A stretch of 20,553 bases of DNA from CAYSYM01 sp964435115 (GCA_964435115.1 CAYSYM010000062.1:1-20553), one strand, 5' to 3'. Numbered from the stretch's first letter, positions 12,253 through 20,220 are shown. The notes: generated from the sequence alone by a model not told the origin. A program made the numbers and translations.

Positions 12253-14436
12253 ATGGCACGTCCCTCCTTCGTGCGTCGCAGCCTCCGGTCCTTCGTCGTG
12301 GCGCTGCTCGCCACTCTGGCCGTCTCGTCCTCGGCCCTGGCCGCCGCGGAGCTCATCGTCGACAACACCGGCTCGTCCGTCCAGGTGAAGGGTCCCTGGA
12401 CGACGACGACGACGACGCCCGGCTTCTACGGGGCCGACTACGTCTTCCGGACGCCGGGCGACGGCTCGGCCACCGTGACGTGGTCGTTCCCGGCGAATGC
12501 GCCGGGCGGGAAGTATGAGCTCTTCGCGCGCTGGAGCAGCGGACCCAACCGCGCGACCAACGCCACCTACCTGGTCAGGTTCGAGGGGGGCGCGGCGAGC
12601 GTGCCGGTCAACCAGCGGGACGGTGGCGGTGCCTGGCGCTCGCTGGGGAGCTTCGACTTCCAGCCCGGCAAGGGTGAAGGAGTCACCCTCTCCGACAAGG
12701 CGGACGGGGTGGTGGTAGCCGACGCCGTCCGCTGGGTGGGGCCGGCCGGATCCGCGCCGGCGCCCAGCCAGGCGGTGGTGGCCGCGGCAACGCCCACGAC
12801 TCCGGCCACGCCGACGGCTACACCCGCCCCGGTGGCGGTGGCGGCCAATCCGACGGCCGCGCCCGCGAGTCCCACGGCCGCGCCCGCGAGTCCCACGGCC
12901 GCGCCGGCCAGCCCTACGCCGGTGCCCGGGGCGCCGACGGGGACGCCCGCCGGCTCACTCGTGGCGGCCGCGCCCTCGCCCACACCGTCGGAGGCAGACC
13001 CCCGCTTCTTCCCACAGACCCGCTACCGCATCGCCGAGGACGCCTTCTGGGACTACTTCCAGAAGCGCGGCGGGGTGCGCACGTTCGGCTACCCGGTGTC
13101 CAACACGTTCTCGCTGCTGGGGATGCAGGTGCAGGTCTTCCAGCGCCAGGTGCTCCAGCTCCGGCCGGATGGCGGCGTCCAGACCATGAACATCCTGGAC
13201 GAGGGGCTCATGCCGTACACGAAGGCGAACGGGAGCACCTTCCCCGCGCCCGACCCGAACGTCATCAAGGGGTCCCCTCGCCCGGACGACCCCGAGTACC
13301 TGGACAAGGCGCTCCAGTTCGTCCGCGACGTCGCGCCGGACGAGTGGGACGGGCAGCAGACCAACTTCGCCAGCACCTTCTTCGGCTCGGTGCGGCCTGA
13401 GGACGCCTACCCGGATGGCGTGCCGGAGGGGCTGGAGGGGCTTGTGCCCGCCTTCAACCTCGAGGTCTGGGGCCTCCCCACCTCGCGGCCCACCTACGAC
13501 CCGGCGAACCGCAACTTCATCTACCAGCGCTTCCAGCGCGGCATCATGCACTACGACAAGACGACCGGTGTGACGCAGGGGCTGCTGCTGGCCGACTACC
13601 TGAAGGCGATCCTCACTAACCGCAACCTGCCCGGCGACCTGGCCCAGCAAGCCAAGGGGAGCCGCTTGTTCGCCCAGTGGGCGCCAGGGCAGCCCGGCTG
13701 GCTGGCGCGCCCCAACGACCTCGGCGGGAGCAACCTGGACGGCGCCTTCCGGCGTGACCCGGCGATCACGGTGGACGCGGGCCACGGTGGCAAGGAGATC
13801 GGCTCCAGCCGCACCTATTCCGATGGCTACCTGCTGCAGGAGAAGGCGCTCAACCTGCGGGTGGCCCAGCGGCTGCGCGAGCTGCTGCAGCAAGCCGGCT
13901 TCGACGTGGCGATCACCCGCACCTCGGACGCGCAGGTCAACGTCGACAACAAGGATCTGACCGGCGACGGCAAGGTGTCGCTCTCCGATGACCTGCAGGC
14001 GCGCGTGGACATCGCCAACAAGTTCCGCAGCGACATCCTTGTGTCGGTGCACTTCAACGGCGTCAGCGACCCGAACATGAAGGGCACCTACGTCTTCTGG
14101 AATCCTGACCGGCCGTTCGCCGACCGCGGCAAGGCGCTGGCCGAGCTGGTGGACGCCGCGCTGGTGCGGTCGATGAAGGAGGCGGGCTACACCCCCGTCG
14201 ACAGGGGCGCGCGCACGGACTCCTCGGTGCTGGGTGGGGGGTACTACTACCTGCTGAGTCCGAAGAGCGAGGTGGTGGCCCGGCCGAGCGAGATGCCGGC
14301 TGTCATCGGCGAGCCACTGTTCCTGACCAACGCCGACGACGGCAACGCCCTGCGCAACGACCGGATCGTGGACGCGATCGCGCGCGGCTACCTGGAAGGC
14401 ATCAAAGCCTACTTCGCCAGGTACCCGCCGAACTGA
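12253..14436 (+). CDS. Secreted modular N-acetylmuramoyl-L-alanine amidase (Amidase_3) with golvesin-like domain
   Basis: The 727-residue exported enzyme cuts the amide bond between MurNAc and the peptide stem of peptidoglycan. Order: signal peptide (1-31); golvesin C-terminal-like beta domain (about 34-162, ending VVVADAVRW); Pro/Thr/Ala linker (165-247) with three PTAAPAS heptapeptides; a middle domain of the kind found in secreted Chloroflexota proteins (250-460); catalytic Amidase_3 (504-722). Zinc ligands are His511 (DAGHGG), Glu530 and His600 (SVHFN); Glu687 (GEPLFLTN) is the catalytic glutamate. Residues 568-579 (DLTGDGKVSLSD) match a calcium-binding EF-hand/dockerin loop inside the catalytic domain. 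The start is the ATG right before the basic signal-peptide N-region. It appears to be a monocistronic gene after the transporter operon. Confidence 0.93.
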   Translation: MARPSFVRRSLRSFVVALLATLAVSSSALAAAELIVDNTGSSVQVKGPWTTTTTTPGFYGADYVFRTPGDGSATVTWSFPANAPGGKYELFARWSSGPNRATNATYLVRFEGGAASVPVNQRDGGGAWRSLGSFDFQPGKGEGVTLSDKADGVVVADAVRWVGPAGSAPAPSQAVVAAATPTTPATPTATPAPVAVAANPTAAPASPTAAPASPTAAPASPTPVPGAPTGTPAGSLVAAAPSPTPSEADPRFFPQTRYRIAEDAFWDYFQKRGGVRTFGYPVSNTFSLLGMQVQVFQRQVLQLRPDGGVQTMNILDEGLMPYTKANGSTFPAPDPNVIKGSPRPDDPEYLDKALQFVRDVAPDEWDGQQTNFASTFFGSVRPEDAYPDGVPEGLEGLVPAFNLEVWGLPTSRPTYDPANRNFIYQRFQRGIMHYDKTTGVTQGLLLADYLKAILTNRNLPGDLAQQAKGSRLFAQWAPGQPGWLARPNDLGGSNLDGAFRRDPAITVDAGHGGKEIGSSRTYSDGYLLQEKALNLRVAQRLRELLQQAGFDVAITRTSDAQVNVDNKDLTGDGKVSLSDDLQARVDIANKFRSDILVSVHFNGVSDPNMKGTYVFWNPDRPFADRGKALAELVDAALVRSMKEAGYTPVDRGARTDSSVLGGGYYYLLSPKSEVVARPSEMPAVIGEPLFLTNADDGNALRNDRIVDAIARGYLEGIKAYFARYPPN
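12850..12912 (+). repeat. 21-bp tandem repeat (x3) coding the PTAAPAS linker
   Basis: Three consecutive 21-bp units at 12850, 12871 and 12892 encode PTAAPAS. The first two are nearly identical and the third differs in its last codons. Such in-frame repeats easily change linker length by slippage. Confidence 0.85.
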
Positions 14437-14746
14437 GCCGCGCCGCCGGGGGTGTGCCCCGGGGCCGCGCCTGGCGGCTGGTCGCCGGGGACGCGGCGTT
14501 GCCTCGCCGCGAGCGGGACGCTCAACCTGTCCCGGTGCGGCCAGTGCTGGCCAGGGATGTCCCTGGCTCGGGCCGGGCGGCCACGGGCCCGCGGCCTGAG
14601 CGTCGCCGCCGGTCCCAACGGGTGAGGGGCCCCCACCTTCCGGGAGGGGTGGCACGACCACCCCGCGCTGCCTCCAGGACTGCTCCCCGGGGTGTGGCCG
14701 CGCGCTGGCCGCGCCGCGAGACTGGGCGCAGAGTTGGAGCGCCCCG
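14437..14746. other. 310-nt GC-rich intergenic stretch with clustered palindromes
   Basis: No gene is recognised. It starts with a CCGGGG/CCCCGG hairpin (14446-14462). GGCCAG-TG-CTGGCC (14539-14552) and CCAGGGA-TG-TCCCTGG (14551-14566) overlap by two bases. The rest is GC-rich. I do not see a known riboswitch. Confidence 0.5.
14446..14462 (+). terminator. Hairpin after the amidase gene
   Basis: CCGGGG-GTGTG-CCCCGG starts 10 nt after the stop codon, within a larger GC-rich fold. No T-tract is present, so terminator function is uncertain. Confidence 0.4.
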
Positions 14747-15529
14747 GTGCCCGTTCGGTCCCCGCACCCCACCCGGCCCGAGCATGGCGCAGGTGCCTGG
14801 TCCATCGCCGACCTGGCCGATTTCCGGGCCGCCGCCTACGGCCTGTTCGCCGCGCTGCTCCTCCCGCCTGAGAAACACCACCTCCGCTGGCTCCGGCGCG
14901 CGGCCGGGGAGTTCCAGGCCGGGGACGACCTGCTGGCAGCGTTCGCCTTCTACCCGCCGTGGCGGCGGCTGCTGAACCGCCTGGAGCACCTCGACGAGGA
15001 CGACGCAGCGCCGCTCCAGGGCGAGTACCGGCAGCTCTTCACCCTCAACCCCGCAGGCCGCCTGTGCTTGCCGTACGAGACAGCCTACCGTGCGTCGGGC
15101 CGCCAGGAGGCCGGCTGGCTCGCCGCCCGCCTCCAGCACACCTACGCCTCGGCCGGGCTGTCCGGGGCCGATTCGCCGCATGAATGCCCGGACCACGCTG
15201 CCGTCGAGCTGGAGTTCATGGCCTTCCTGTGCGGGCGGGAAGCCCACGCCTGGGCGGGCCGCGACGCCGACGGTGGGGCACGAACGCTGGCCCAGGAGCG
15301 CGACTTCCTCCACCGGCACCTGGGGCGCTGGTTTGGCGCATTCGCGTGGGACGTCCGCCTGGCCGCCGGCGCGTCCCTCTACACCGTGGCGGCGGAGGCC
15401 GCCGATGCGTTCGTCGAGCACGACCGCGACCTCGTGGAGCGTCTCCTGGAGGGCGTCGGCCCGCGACCGCACCAGCCGGTGCAGGTTGTGGGTGGCACGG
15501 TTGTTCGAGCCCAGGCGACCGTCGCGTGA
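14747..15529 (+). CDS. TorD/DmsD/NarJ-family molybdoenzyme chaperone
   Basis: The 260-residue all-helical protein has the family's typical order: an AAYGLFAALLLPPE start to the domain, GEYRQLFTLNP, LCLPYETAYR and the diagnostic PDHAAVELEFMAFLC, followed by RDFLHRHLGRWFGAF. These cytosolic chaperones bind the twin-arginine leader and apo-form of a DMSO-reductase-type enzyme, to load the molybdenum cofactor before export. The GTG start is chosen because GGAG lies seven bases upstream; the first 20 residues are poorly conserved and the true start may be later. The iron-sulfur gene follows 49 nt downstream. No catalytic molybdoenzyme gene is in the window, so the client is unknown. Confidence 0.85.
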   Translation: MPVRSPHPTRPEHGAGAWSIADLADFRAAAYGLFAALLLPPEKHHLRWLRRAAGEFQAGDDLLAAFAFYPPWRRLLNRLEHLDEDDAAPLQGEYRQLFTLNPAGRLCLPYETAYRASGRQEAGWLAARLQHTYASAGLSGADSPHECPDHAAVELEFMAFLCGREAHAWAGRDADGGARTLAQERDFLHRHLGRWFGAFAWDVRLAAGASLYTVAAEAADAFVEHDRDLVERLLEGVGPRPHQPVQVVGGTVVRAQATVA

Positions 15530-15578
15530 TCCACCCCGACGCTCGCCCGGCGGGGACCCCGGCACCCGGCCGGCCCAC

Positions 15579-16790
15579 ATGAAGAGCGCGTTATCCCTGA
15601 ATATGAGCCGCCAGGCCCTGCTCACGCTGGCGGTTCGCGAGGCGTGGGCGCTTCCGGTGCTCCTGCCCGAGCTGTGCGTGGCCGACCAGGGGTGCCGACG
15701 CTGCATCGAAGCCTGTCCCCTTGGCGCCCTGCGCACCGGGGACGGGCGGGTCGAGCTGGACCGGGCGCGCTGCGAGAGCTGCGGCCTGTGCGTGGCCGCG
15801 TGCCCGACCGGCGCCATCGAGCTGCCCGGATTCACGCCCGCGGAGCTGAAGGCTGAGCTCGAGGCGCTGCTCGACCCGATCGCCTCGCACCTGCACCCTC
15901 GGGGCGTCCTCTTCCTCTGTCGGCGCAACGCCGCGACGTTCGACGCATCGACGGTGGCGGCTGTGGCCGGGGCGGAGGGCTGGCTCCCCGTGGTGGTGCC
16001 GTGTGTCGGAGCGCTCTCGCCAGCCGTGCTGCTGCGCTGCGTGGCGCTCGGCGCGGCCGCCGTGGGCGTCGCGCCCTGCGGCGGCGGGTGCCAGCTCCGG
16101 CAGGACGGGCCGGTCGCGGAGCGGGTCGAGTTCTGCCAGGAGCTGCTGGTAGTCCTGGGCGTCGGCGCCGACCGGGTCAGGCTCGCCTCCCTGAACGATC
16201 GTGAACCGACGGCCTGGGAGCTGCCCGCGACAACCCCTCCGATCGCGCCACTCGAGAGGGGTCCGGCCGGGCTGGTGTGGCACTACCCGCGTAGCGTGGC
16301 GGCCACCGTCCTGGCGCTCGCCGAGGGCGCTGGCGCACGGCCAGACCTCGTGCTCACGCACCCGCGGTCGCCGCTGGGCGTCGTGGAGCTCGGCGCGGAC
16401 GGCTGCACCGGCTGCGCGGCGTGCGTGGCGGCCTGCCCGACGGGTGCGCTCGCGGTGGAGGGGACAAGCGGTCCGATGGCTCTCAGCTTCGACGCCACCC
16501 TCTGCGGCGGCTGTGCGCTGTGCCTCGGGCGCTGCCCGGAAGCCGAGCGCGAGGCGTTGCGCGTCCGGGCCGCCGTCGACCTCCAGCGCCTGGCGCGCGG
16601 CAGAACGGTCCTGTACCGCGACGAGACGCTGCGCTGCCAGGCGTGTGGCGGGCCGATCGCGCCTGCGGGCCTGCTCGCCCGGCTGGAGCAGGTGCTGGGC
16701 GAGGGCTACGGCCCGCTCATGGCCACCATCAGCCGCTCCTGCCCGAGCTGCCGGGACGGAGCGTCCGTCGCGCGGTCACGCTCGGCCTGA
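15579..16790 (+). CDS. Multi-[4Fe-4S] ferredoxin protein with MvhD-like middle region
   Basis: The 403-residue cytosolic iron-sulfur protein has these parts in order. An N-terminal 2x[4Fe-4S] module has Cys33/39/42/46, a variant first motif, and Cys65/68/71/75. A middle region has Cys114, 142, 154, 167, 171 and 186 in the VPCVGALSP...GVAPCGGGCQ pattern of MvhD/FlpD-type [2Fe-2S] subunits. A second ferredoxin pair has Cys276/279/282/286 and Cys309/312/315/319. A C-terminal CxxC...CxxC knuckle has Cys353/356/388/391. MvhD-type proteins pass electrons between hydrogenase or formate dehydrogenase and heterodisulfide-reductase-like enzymes. Next to a TorD chaperone, it is most likely an electron-transfer partner of a molybdoenzyme. 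The start could also be the Met nine codons later. The 3' end overlaps the convergent arsC by 15 bp. Confidence 0.85.
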   Translation: MKSALSLNMSRQALLTLAVREAWALPVLLPELCVADQGCRRCIEACPLGALRTGDGRVELDRARCESCGLCVAACPTGAIELPGFTPAELKAELEALLDPIASHLHPRGVLFLCRRNAATFDASTVAAVAGAEGWLPVVVPCVGALSPAVLLRCVALGAAAVGVAPCGGGCQLRQDGPVAERVEFCQELLVVLGVGADRVRLASLNDREPTAWELPATTPPIAPLERGPAGLVWHYPRSVAATVLALAEGAGARPDLVLTHPRSPLGVVELGADGCTGCAACVAACPTGALAVEGTSGPMALSFDATLCGGCALCLGRCPEAEREALRVRAAVDLQRLARGRTVLYRDETLRCQACGGPIAPAGLLARLEQVLGEGYGPLMATISRSCPSCRDGASVARSRSA

Positions 16791-17198
16791 GCACGGCAGC
16801 AGCTCGCGCTCGATCCGCTCGCGGATAGCGTCCCGCACCCGTCGGTAGACCGCGAGCTGCTCCTCCTCTGTCCCCGTGGCCGTCGACGGATCCGGGAAGC
16901 TCCAATGCAGCCGTTGCCTGGCGCCGGAGAAGAACGGGCACGCCTCGTTGGCCTGGTCACACACGGTGATCACCAGGTCGAACGGCTGGCCCCAGTAGCG
17001 CTCGAGCGTCTTGCTCGTCTGCGCCGAGATGTCGATGCCCAGCTCGGCCATGGCACGGATGGCGAGAGGGCGGAGCTGCGTCGCCTGCGTGCCGGCCGAG
17101 AACGGCTCGAAGCGGTCGCCGCCCAGGTGGCGCAGCAGGCCCTCCGCCATCTGGCTGCGCGCCGAGTTGTGGGTGCAGAGGAAGAGTTTGTCGGTCAC
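16776..17198 (-). CDS. arsC: Arsenate reductase, thioredoxin-coupled (low-molecular-weight phosphatase fold)
   Basis: The 140-residue protein begins from GTG and shows the CX5R phosphate/arsenate loop CTHNSARSQ (Cys8-Arg14), AGTQ (35-38), and VCDQANEACPFF with two further cysteines (about 79 and 86). Together these make the three-cysteine relay of the Staphylococcus pI258-type ArsC. The usual Gly in CTGNSARS is His here. SFPDPS carries the conserved Asp-Pro. It reduces arsenate to arsenite, usually for export by ArsB or Acr3, but neither these nor an ArsR regulator is in the window. The gene converges on the iron-sulfur gene and is divergent from the recombinase. Confidence 0.92.
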   Translation of the reverse strand: MTDKLFLCTHNSARSQMAEGLLRHLGGDRFEPFSAGTQATQLRPLAIRAMAELGIDISAQTSKTLERYWGQPFDLVITVCDQANEACPFFSGARQRLHWSFPDPSTATGTEEEQLAVYRRVRDAIRERIERELLPCSGRA

Positions 17199-17229
17199 GC
17201 GTGTCTGCTATCGCCGGTTCAGTTCGCCG

Positions 17230-17253
17230 GACGTCTATCAGTCACAGACGTCT
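17230..17253. repeat. GACGTCT direct repeat between arsC and the recombinase
   Basis: GACGTCT occurs at 17230-17236 and 17247-17253, a 17-bp period. Each copy contains a GACGTC palindrome. It sits in the divergent gap and could be an operator or a recombinase binding site. Confidence 0.4.
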
Positions 17254-17333
17254 TGGGTGTAGCATGGGTGCCCTCCACGCGTGCCTCTGGCAGTCATCGG
17301 ATGTGGCTTCGGTGCCTCCGCCGCGAGGACTCT

Positions 17334-17343
17334 GGGGGAGGAG
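17334..17343 (+). promoter_or_regulatory. Ribosome binding site of the tyrosine recombinase
   Basis: GGGGGAGGAG seven bases before the ATG at 17351. It favours this start over the in-frame ATG at 17264. Confidence 0.7.
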
Positions 17344-17350
17344 TTCGCTG

Positions 17351-18894
17351 ATGCGCAGACAGCGCGGTCCACACGGGCACTGGGCAAGCCTCTACGGCAC
17401 GACGACACTGCGCCTGGAGCCGTGGTTCGCCCATCCACCTGATGGCCCGCGGTACGAACTGCTGGTGTTCGACGGAGCGGGTGACGTCATCGTCCCGCTC
17501 AACGAGTGGTATCGCCTGATGCGGGGCTACGGCGCCCAGCGGACGCGGGACACGTATCTCGCGGCCTTGCGCCCCTGGTTCGGGTTCCTTGCCGAGCGAG
17601 GTTTCGCCTGGAACGGCCATCCCGACGAAGTGCGCGAGTACACCCGCCAGTTCCTGCTCGAGGCCGGCTGCGTGTTGCAGCGGGGGAGCGTCGAAGGCTG
17701 GTTCATCCGAGCCACCGCCGAGACGCCGATCAGCCCCAATGGGTTGCACGTGCTGGTCGCCGCCCTGCGCAACTTCTACGACGTGATGATCCGCGGCGTG
17801 TGGGTGGCCGAGGATCGTCGAAGCCACCCGCTCTACCCATACGAGAACCCGATGTACTCCCGGCTGCTGCTGGCCTGGCGGCGGGAGCATCGCAAGTGGA
17901 TCCGGAATGCCGGGGCACCCGACCACGCCGGCATTCGTTCCGAGTCCCGCGCCGACACGGCGCGCCAGCCGGTGGGCTACTTCCAGGTGAAGTGCCAGCC
18001 GCTGGAGCCACCGGTGGCGCGGGACGCCGAGCCCGTGCGTCTGGTCATTCTGGCCGGCGCGCGGTACATGATCGACCACGCGGCTGCGCGGGAGGCGGTC
18101 ATCTTGCGCATCCTGCTCGAGAGCGGGGCGCGCGTCTCCGAAGTACTGGGTCTGACCGCCGGTGGCCTGCGTGACGCCCGCAACCCGCTCGTCGGCATTG
18201 ACGTCAAGGCGCTCGTCCGGAACAAGGGTGACCACGATCGCGCCAAGCCCATCTGGTTCTCGGATGACACGCGTGCGCGCCTGCTGCGCTACATCGCTCG
18301 CGAGCGGTCGAAGCACGATCCCCAGTGGCGGATGCGTCTCGACCAGCTTGGCGACGACGAGCCGATCTTTCTCTCCGCCCGCAAGAGCAGCTTGGGTACT
18401 CCGGCTTCCTCGCGTGCTTCCGGCGCCTGGTCCGCCAGGCGCAACGGCACTTCCACGCCCCGCCCGACGGCTCAAGCGTGCCCTGGGTCCCGCTGCCCGA
18501 CATCACGCCGCATACGATTCGCCACCTGCACACCACCTTCCGGGTGAAGCAGATCCGTGCGCGCTTCTCATCGAAGGCGGAACGGGATGCCGCCTTCGAC
18601 GCACTCGTCAGCGACATGGGCTGGCGCACGGCCGAGATGCTCAAAATCTACGACCACGCGATCTCCCGGGCCGAGATGAAGGAGCAGCTGGCCAACTCCG
18701 TCCACGAGTGGGTGGCGAATGCTGCGCATGACCGATACTCGCTCGAGGCGCTCGTGCGCGGTAGGCTGACGGACGTGCCGCAGGGGGCCACCCAGCCGCT
18801 GAGGGCGACCGAACCGCCAGGACCATCGTCCTTCGTGCTGACGGACACCGCGCGCGAGGGGCTCGCTTGGCTGGAGGCACTGGACGACGCATGA
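17351..18894 (+). pseudogene. Tyrosine recombinase (phage-integrase family), frameshifted
   Basis: The first 347 codons hold an N-terminal SAM-like arm-binding region (about 50-150) and the beginning of the catalytic domain, with ArgI in ESGARVSEVLGL (Arg261) and a Lys region NKGDHDRAKP (291-300). At about 18391 the frame must step by one base: the original frame becomes junk and stops at 18547. The +1-lower frame continues with LGYSGFLACFRRLVRQAQ, the HTIRH box and the KIYDHA tyrosine. Restored, the protein would be about 514 residues. A single lost base (or a sequencing error) explains this, since no slippery heptamer is seen. The tail after the tyrosine is unusually long (about 80 residues). 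Its stop overlaps the next gene (ATGA), as in multi-recombinase elements. Confidence 0.85.
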
Positions 18895-19358
18895 CCTTCA
18901 CGTTGCTGGCGCCCGACGAGTGCTCCACGACCATCCCGCCAGAACTCGACCCACGCCTGGCGCCGTACGTGAAGACCCGGGTCAAGCGGCTCCGGCAGCT
19001 CACCGGTAGCCAACGCGCGGTCCTGGTCCTTGAGCGGTATCCCGCGCTCCGCGCGCTGCCGCTCGTGGACTGGGACCGTCTGAGCTACTGGCCGGCGTAC
19101 TCGGTGCTGTACGGCGTCGCGTCGAGCCACTCTGCCCGCCTTTACCTGGCGGCGCTCCAGGGCATCATGCTCTGGACCGGGGCCTCGCCGCATTACGTTC
19201 GGGCGACGGATACGTCGATCAGGCACTTCCTCGACCTGGCCCGGCAGCACTACGGCATCCAGACACCAGCCGATCTGACGTTCGACCTGTGGGAACGCCT
19301 GGCGCGGTTGCTCCGCGCGGAAACCGATAACGTGCTGCTGCGGACTGAGCAAGGATAG
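18891..19358 (+). CDS. Partner protein of the recombinase, possibly truncated second recombinase
   Basis: The 155-residue protein overlaps the end of the recombinase by four bases (ATGA), so it is translationally coupled. The segment HSARLYLAALQGIMLWTGASPHYVRATDTSIRHFLDLARQHYG resembles the helical core-binding region of tyrosine recombinases, and LTFDLWERLARLLRAET continues it. No catalytic Arg, His or Tyr follows before the stop. It may be a natural short accessory factor of an element encoding several recombinases (Tn554-like or recombinase-in-trio). Alternatively it is the N-terminus of a second recombinase whose catalytic half has been lost, since the next sequence is unrelated. Family assignment is inference. 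Confidence 0.5.
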   Translation: MTFTLLAPDECSTTIPPELDPRLAPYVKTRVKRLRQLTGSQRAVLVLERYPALRALPLVDWDRLSYWPAYSVLYGVASSHSARLYLAALQGIMLWTGASPHYVRATDTSIRHFLDLARQHYGIQTPADLTFDLWERLARLLRAETDNVLLRTEQG

Positions 19359-19440
19359 CCAGGTCAGCCGGCAGCAGCTCGGCTCGCTGGCCTCCGGCCC
19401 CAGCTCTGCTGGTTCAGTTCCGCCGCTCCGTAAGGCGCGT

Positions 19441-19447
19441 GAGGAGG
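19441..19447 (+). promoter_or_regulatory. Ribosome binding site of the GNAT remnant
   Basis: GAGGAGG five bases before the ATG at 19453, showing that this short frame was once a proper gene start. Confidence 0.6.
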
Positions 19448-19452
19448 GAAGG

Positions 19453-19589
19453 ATGCTCCGCTACGTCCACTCGGCCGAGGCCGTCACGACAGAACATCTT
19501 CAGGACTTCTTCGTGGGCTGGCCGAACCGCCCGCGGCGGAGAGGCGCCTGCGGCTACTCCGCCGCGGCGACCGCGTGATCCCGGGTTAA
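19453..19589 (+). pseudogene. Decayed 5' fragment of a GNAT N-acetyltransferase gene
   Basis: From ATG 19453 the frame reads LRYVHSAEAVTTEHLQDFFVGWPN, which looks like the N-terminus of GNAT acetyltransferases. It then drifts into Arg-rich junk and stops at 19578. One base out of frame the expected continuation appears (PAAERRLRLLRRGDRVIPG) and stops at 19589. One base has therefore been lost after GWPN, and the rest of the gene (more than 90 codons) is missing. A strong ribosome binding site is still present. It marks the boundary where a chromosomal gene was cut, probably by the neighbouring element or a later deletion. Confidence 0.55.
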
Positions 19590-19677
19590 GATAGTAAGCG
19601 GGCGGAGATCAATGCCAGGCACAGTCAGGCAGGCACAGGAGAAGCGGAGACGCCGAGCGTCCCCCGGCCCCGCCTGC

Positions 19678-20220
19678 TCAGTCTGCTGTGCCCCGTTCCG
19701 CCTCGTAGGCGGTACGGAAGCGCGCCTTGGCGCGCGTGAACTGCTTGCGCGCCGCCTCCGGTGTCGTGCCCAGCACCTCGGCCGCTTCGGCATACATCAG
19801 TCCCTCCACGCCGCACAGCAGCAGGATGGTCCGTTCGCTCGGCCGCAGTCGGCGCAGCACCGCCTGCACCAGCACCCGCTCCGGCACCGCGCTCGTCGCA
19901 TCGCCCCCTGAAGCATCCTCGACGGTTTCCAACGGGAGCCAGCGCAGCCGCCGCTCGCGGCGCAGCACGTCGCAGGCCAGGTTGGTGGCGATCCGGTACA
20001 GCCACCCCCGCAGGTGCAGCCCTGGCGTGGTCTGTGGGAGGGCGCGGTAGGCGCGCAGGAAGGTGTCCTGGGTGAGATCCCGCGCCAGGTCCTCGCGGCC
20101 GACCAGCCGCCAGAGGTAGCCGCCGATGGGCTGCTGGTAACGCTCCACCAGGCGCGTGAAGGCCGCGACGTCGCCCCGTTGCGCCTGCGCCACGAGCGCC
20201 GCCTCCACGTGCTCGTCCAT
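19678..20220 (-). CDS. RNA polymerase ECF-type sigma factor
   Basis: The 180-residue protein has region 2 (about 15-88: AFTRLVERYQQPIGGYLWRL, DLTQDTFLRAYRALP, LRGWLYRIATNLACDVLRRERR) and region 4 (about 115-170: VLRRLRPSERTILLLC, YAEAAEVLGTTPEAARKQFTRAKARFR). It has no region 1.1, 3 or extra C-terminal domain, as usual for extracytoplasmic-function sigma factors. It would direct RNA polymerase to a stress or surface regulon. GGAGG lies 11 nt upstream of the ATG. No anti-sigma gene follows on the same strand; the downstream side is the GNAT remnant. Transcription probably starts near 20315 from the promoter described separately. Confidence 0.92.
   Translation of the reverse strand: MDEHVEAALVAQAQRGDVAAFTRLVERYQQPIGGYLWRLVGREDLARDLTQDTFLRAYRALPQTTPGLHLRGWLYRIATNLACDVLRRERRLRWLPLETVEDASGGDATSAVPERVLVQAVLRRLRPSERTILLLCGVEGLMYAEAAEVLGTTPEAARKQFTRAKARFRTAYEAERGTAD

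Noticed and set aside
12850..12912. CRISPR-like or mobile repeat
   Set aside because: It is a 21-bp in-frame tandem repeat without spacers, encoding a linker.
12955..14805. 616-codon minus-strand frame opposite the amidase
   Set aside because: It is antisense to the catalytic and middle domains of the amidase and has no motif of its own.
18385..18397. Programmed -1 frameshift in the recombinase
   Set aside because: No X-XXY-YYZ heptamer lies at the switch point; a lost base or sequencing error is simpler.
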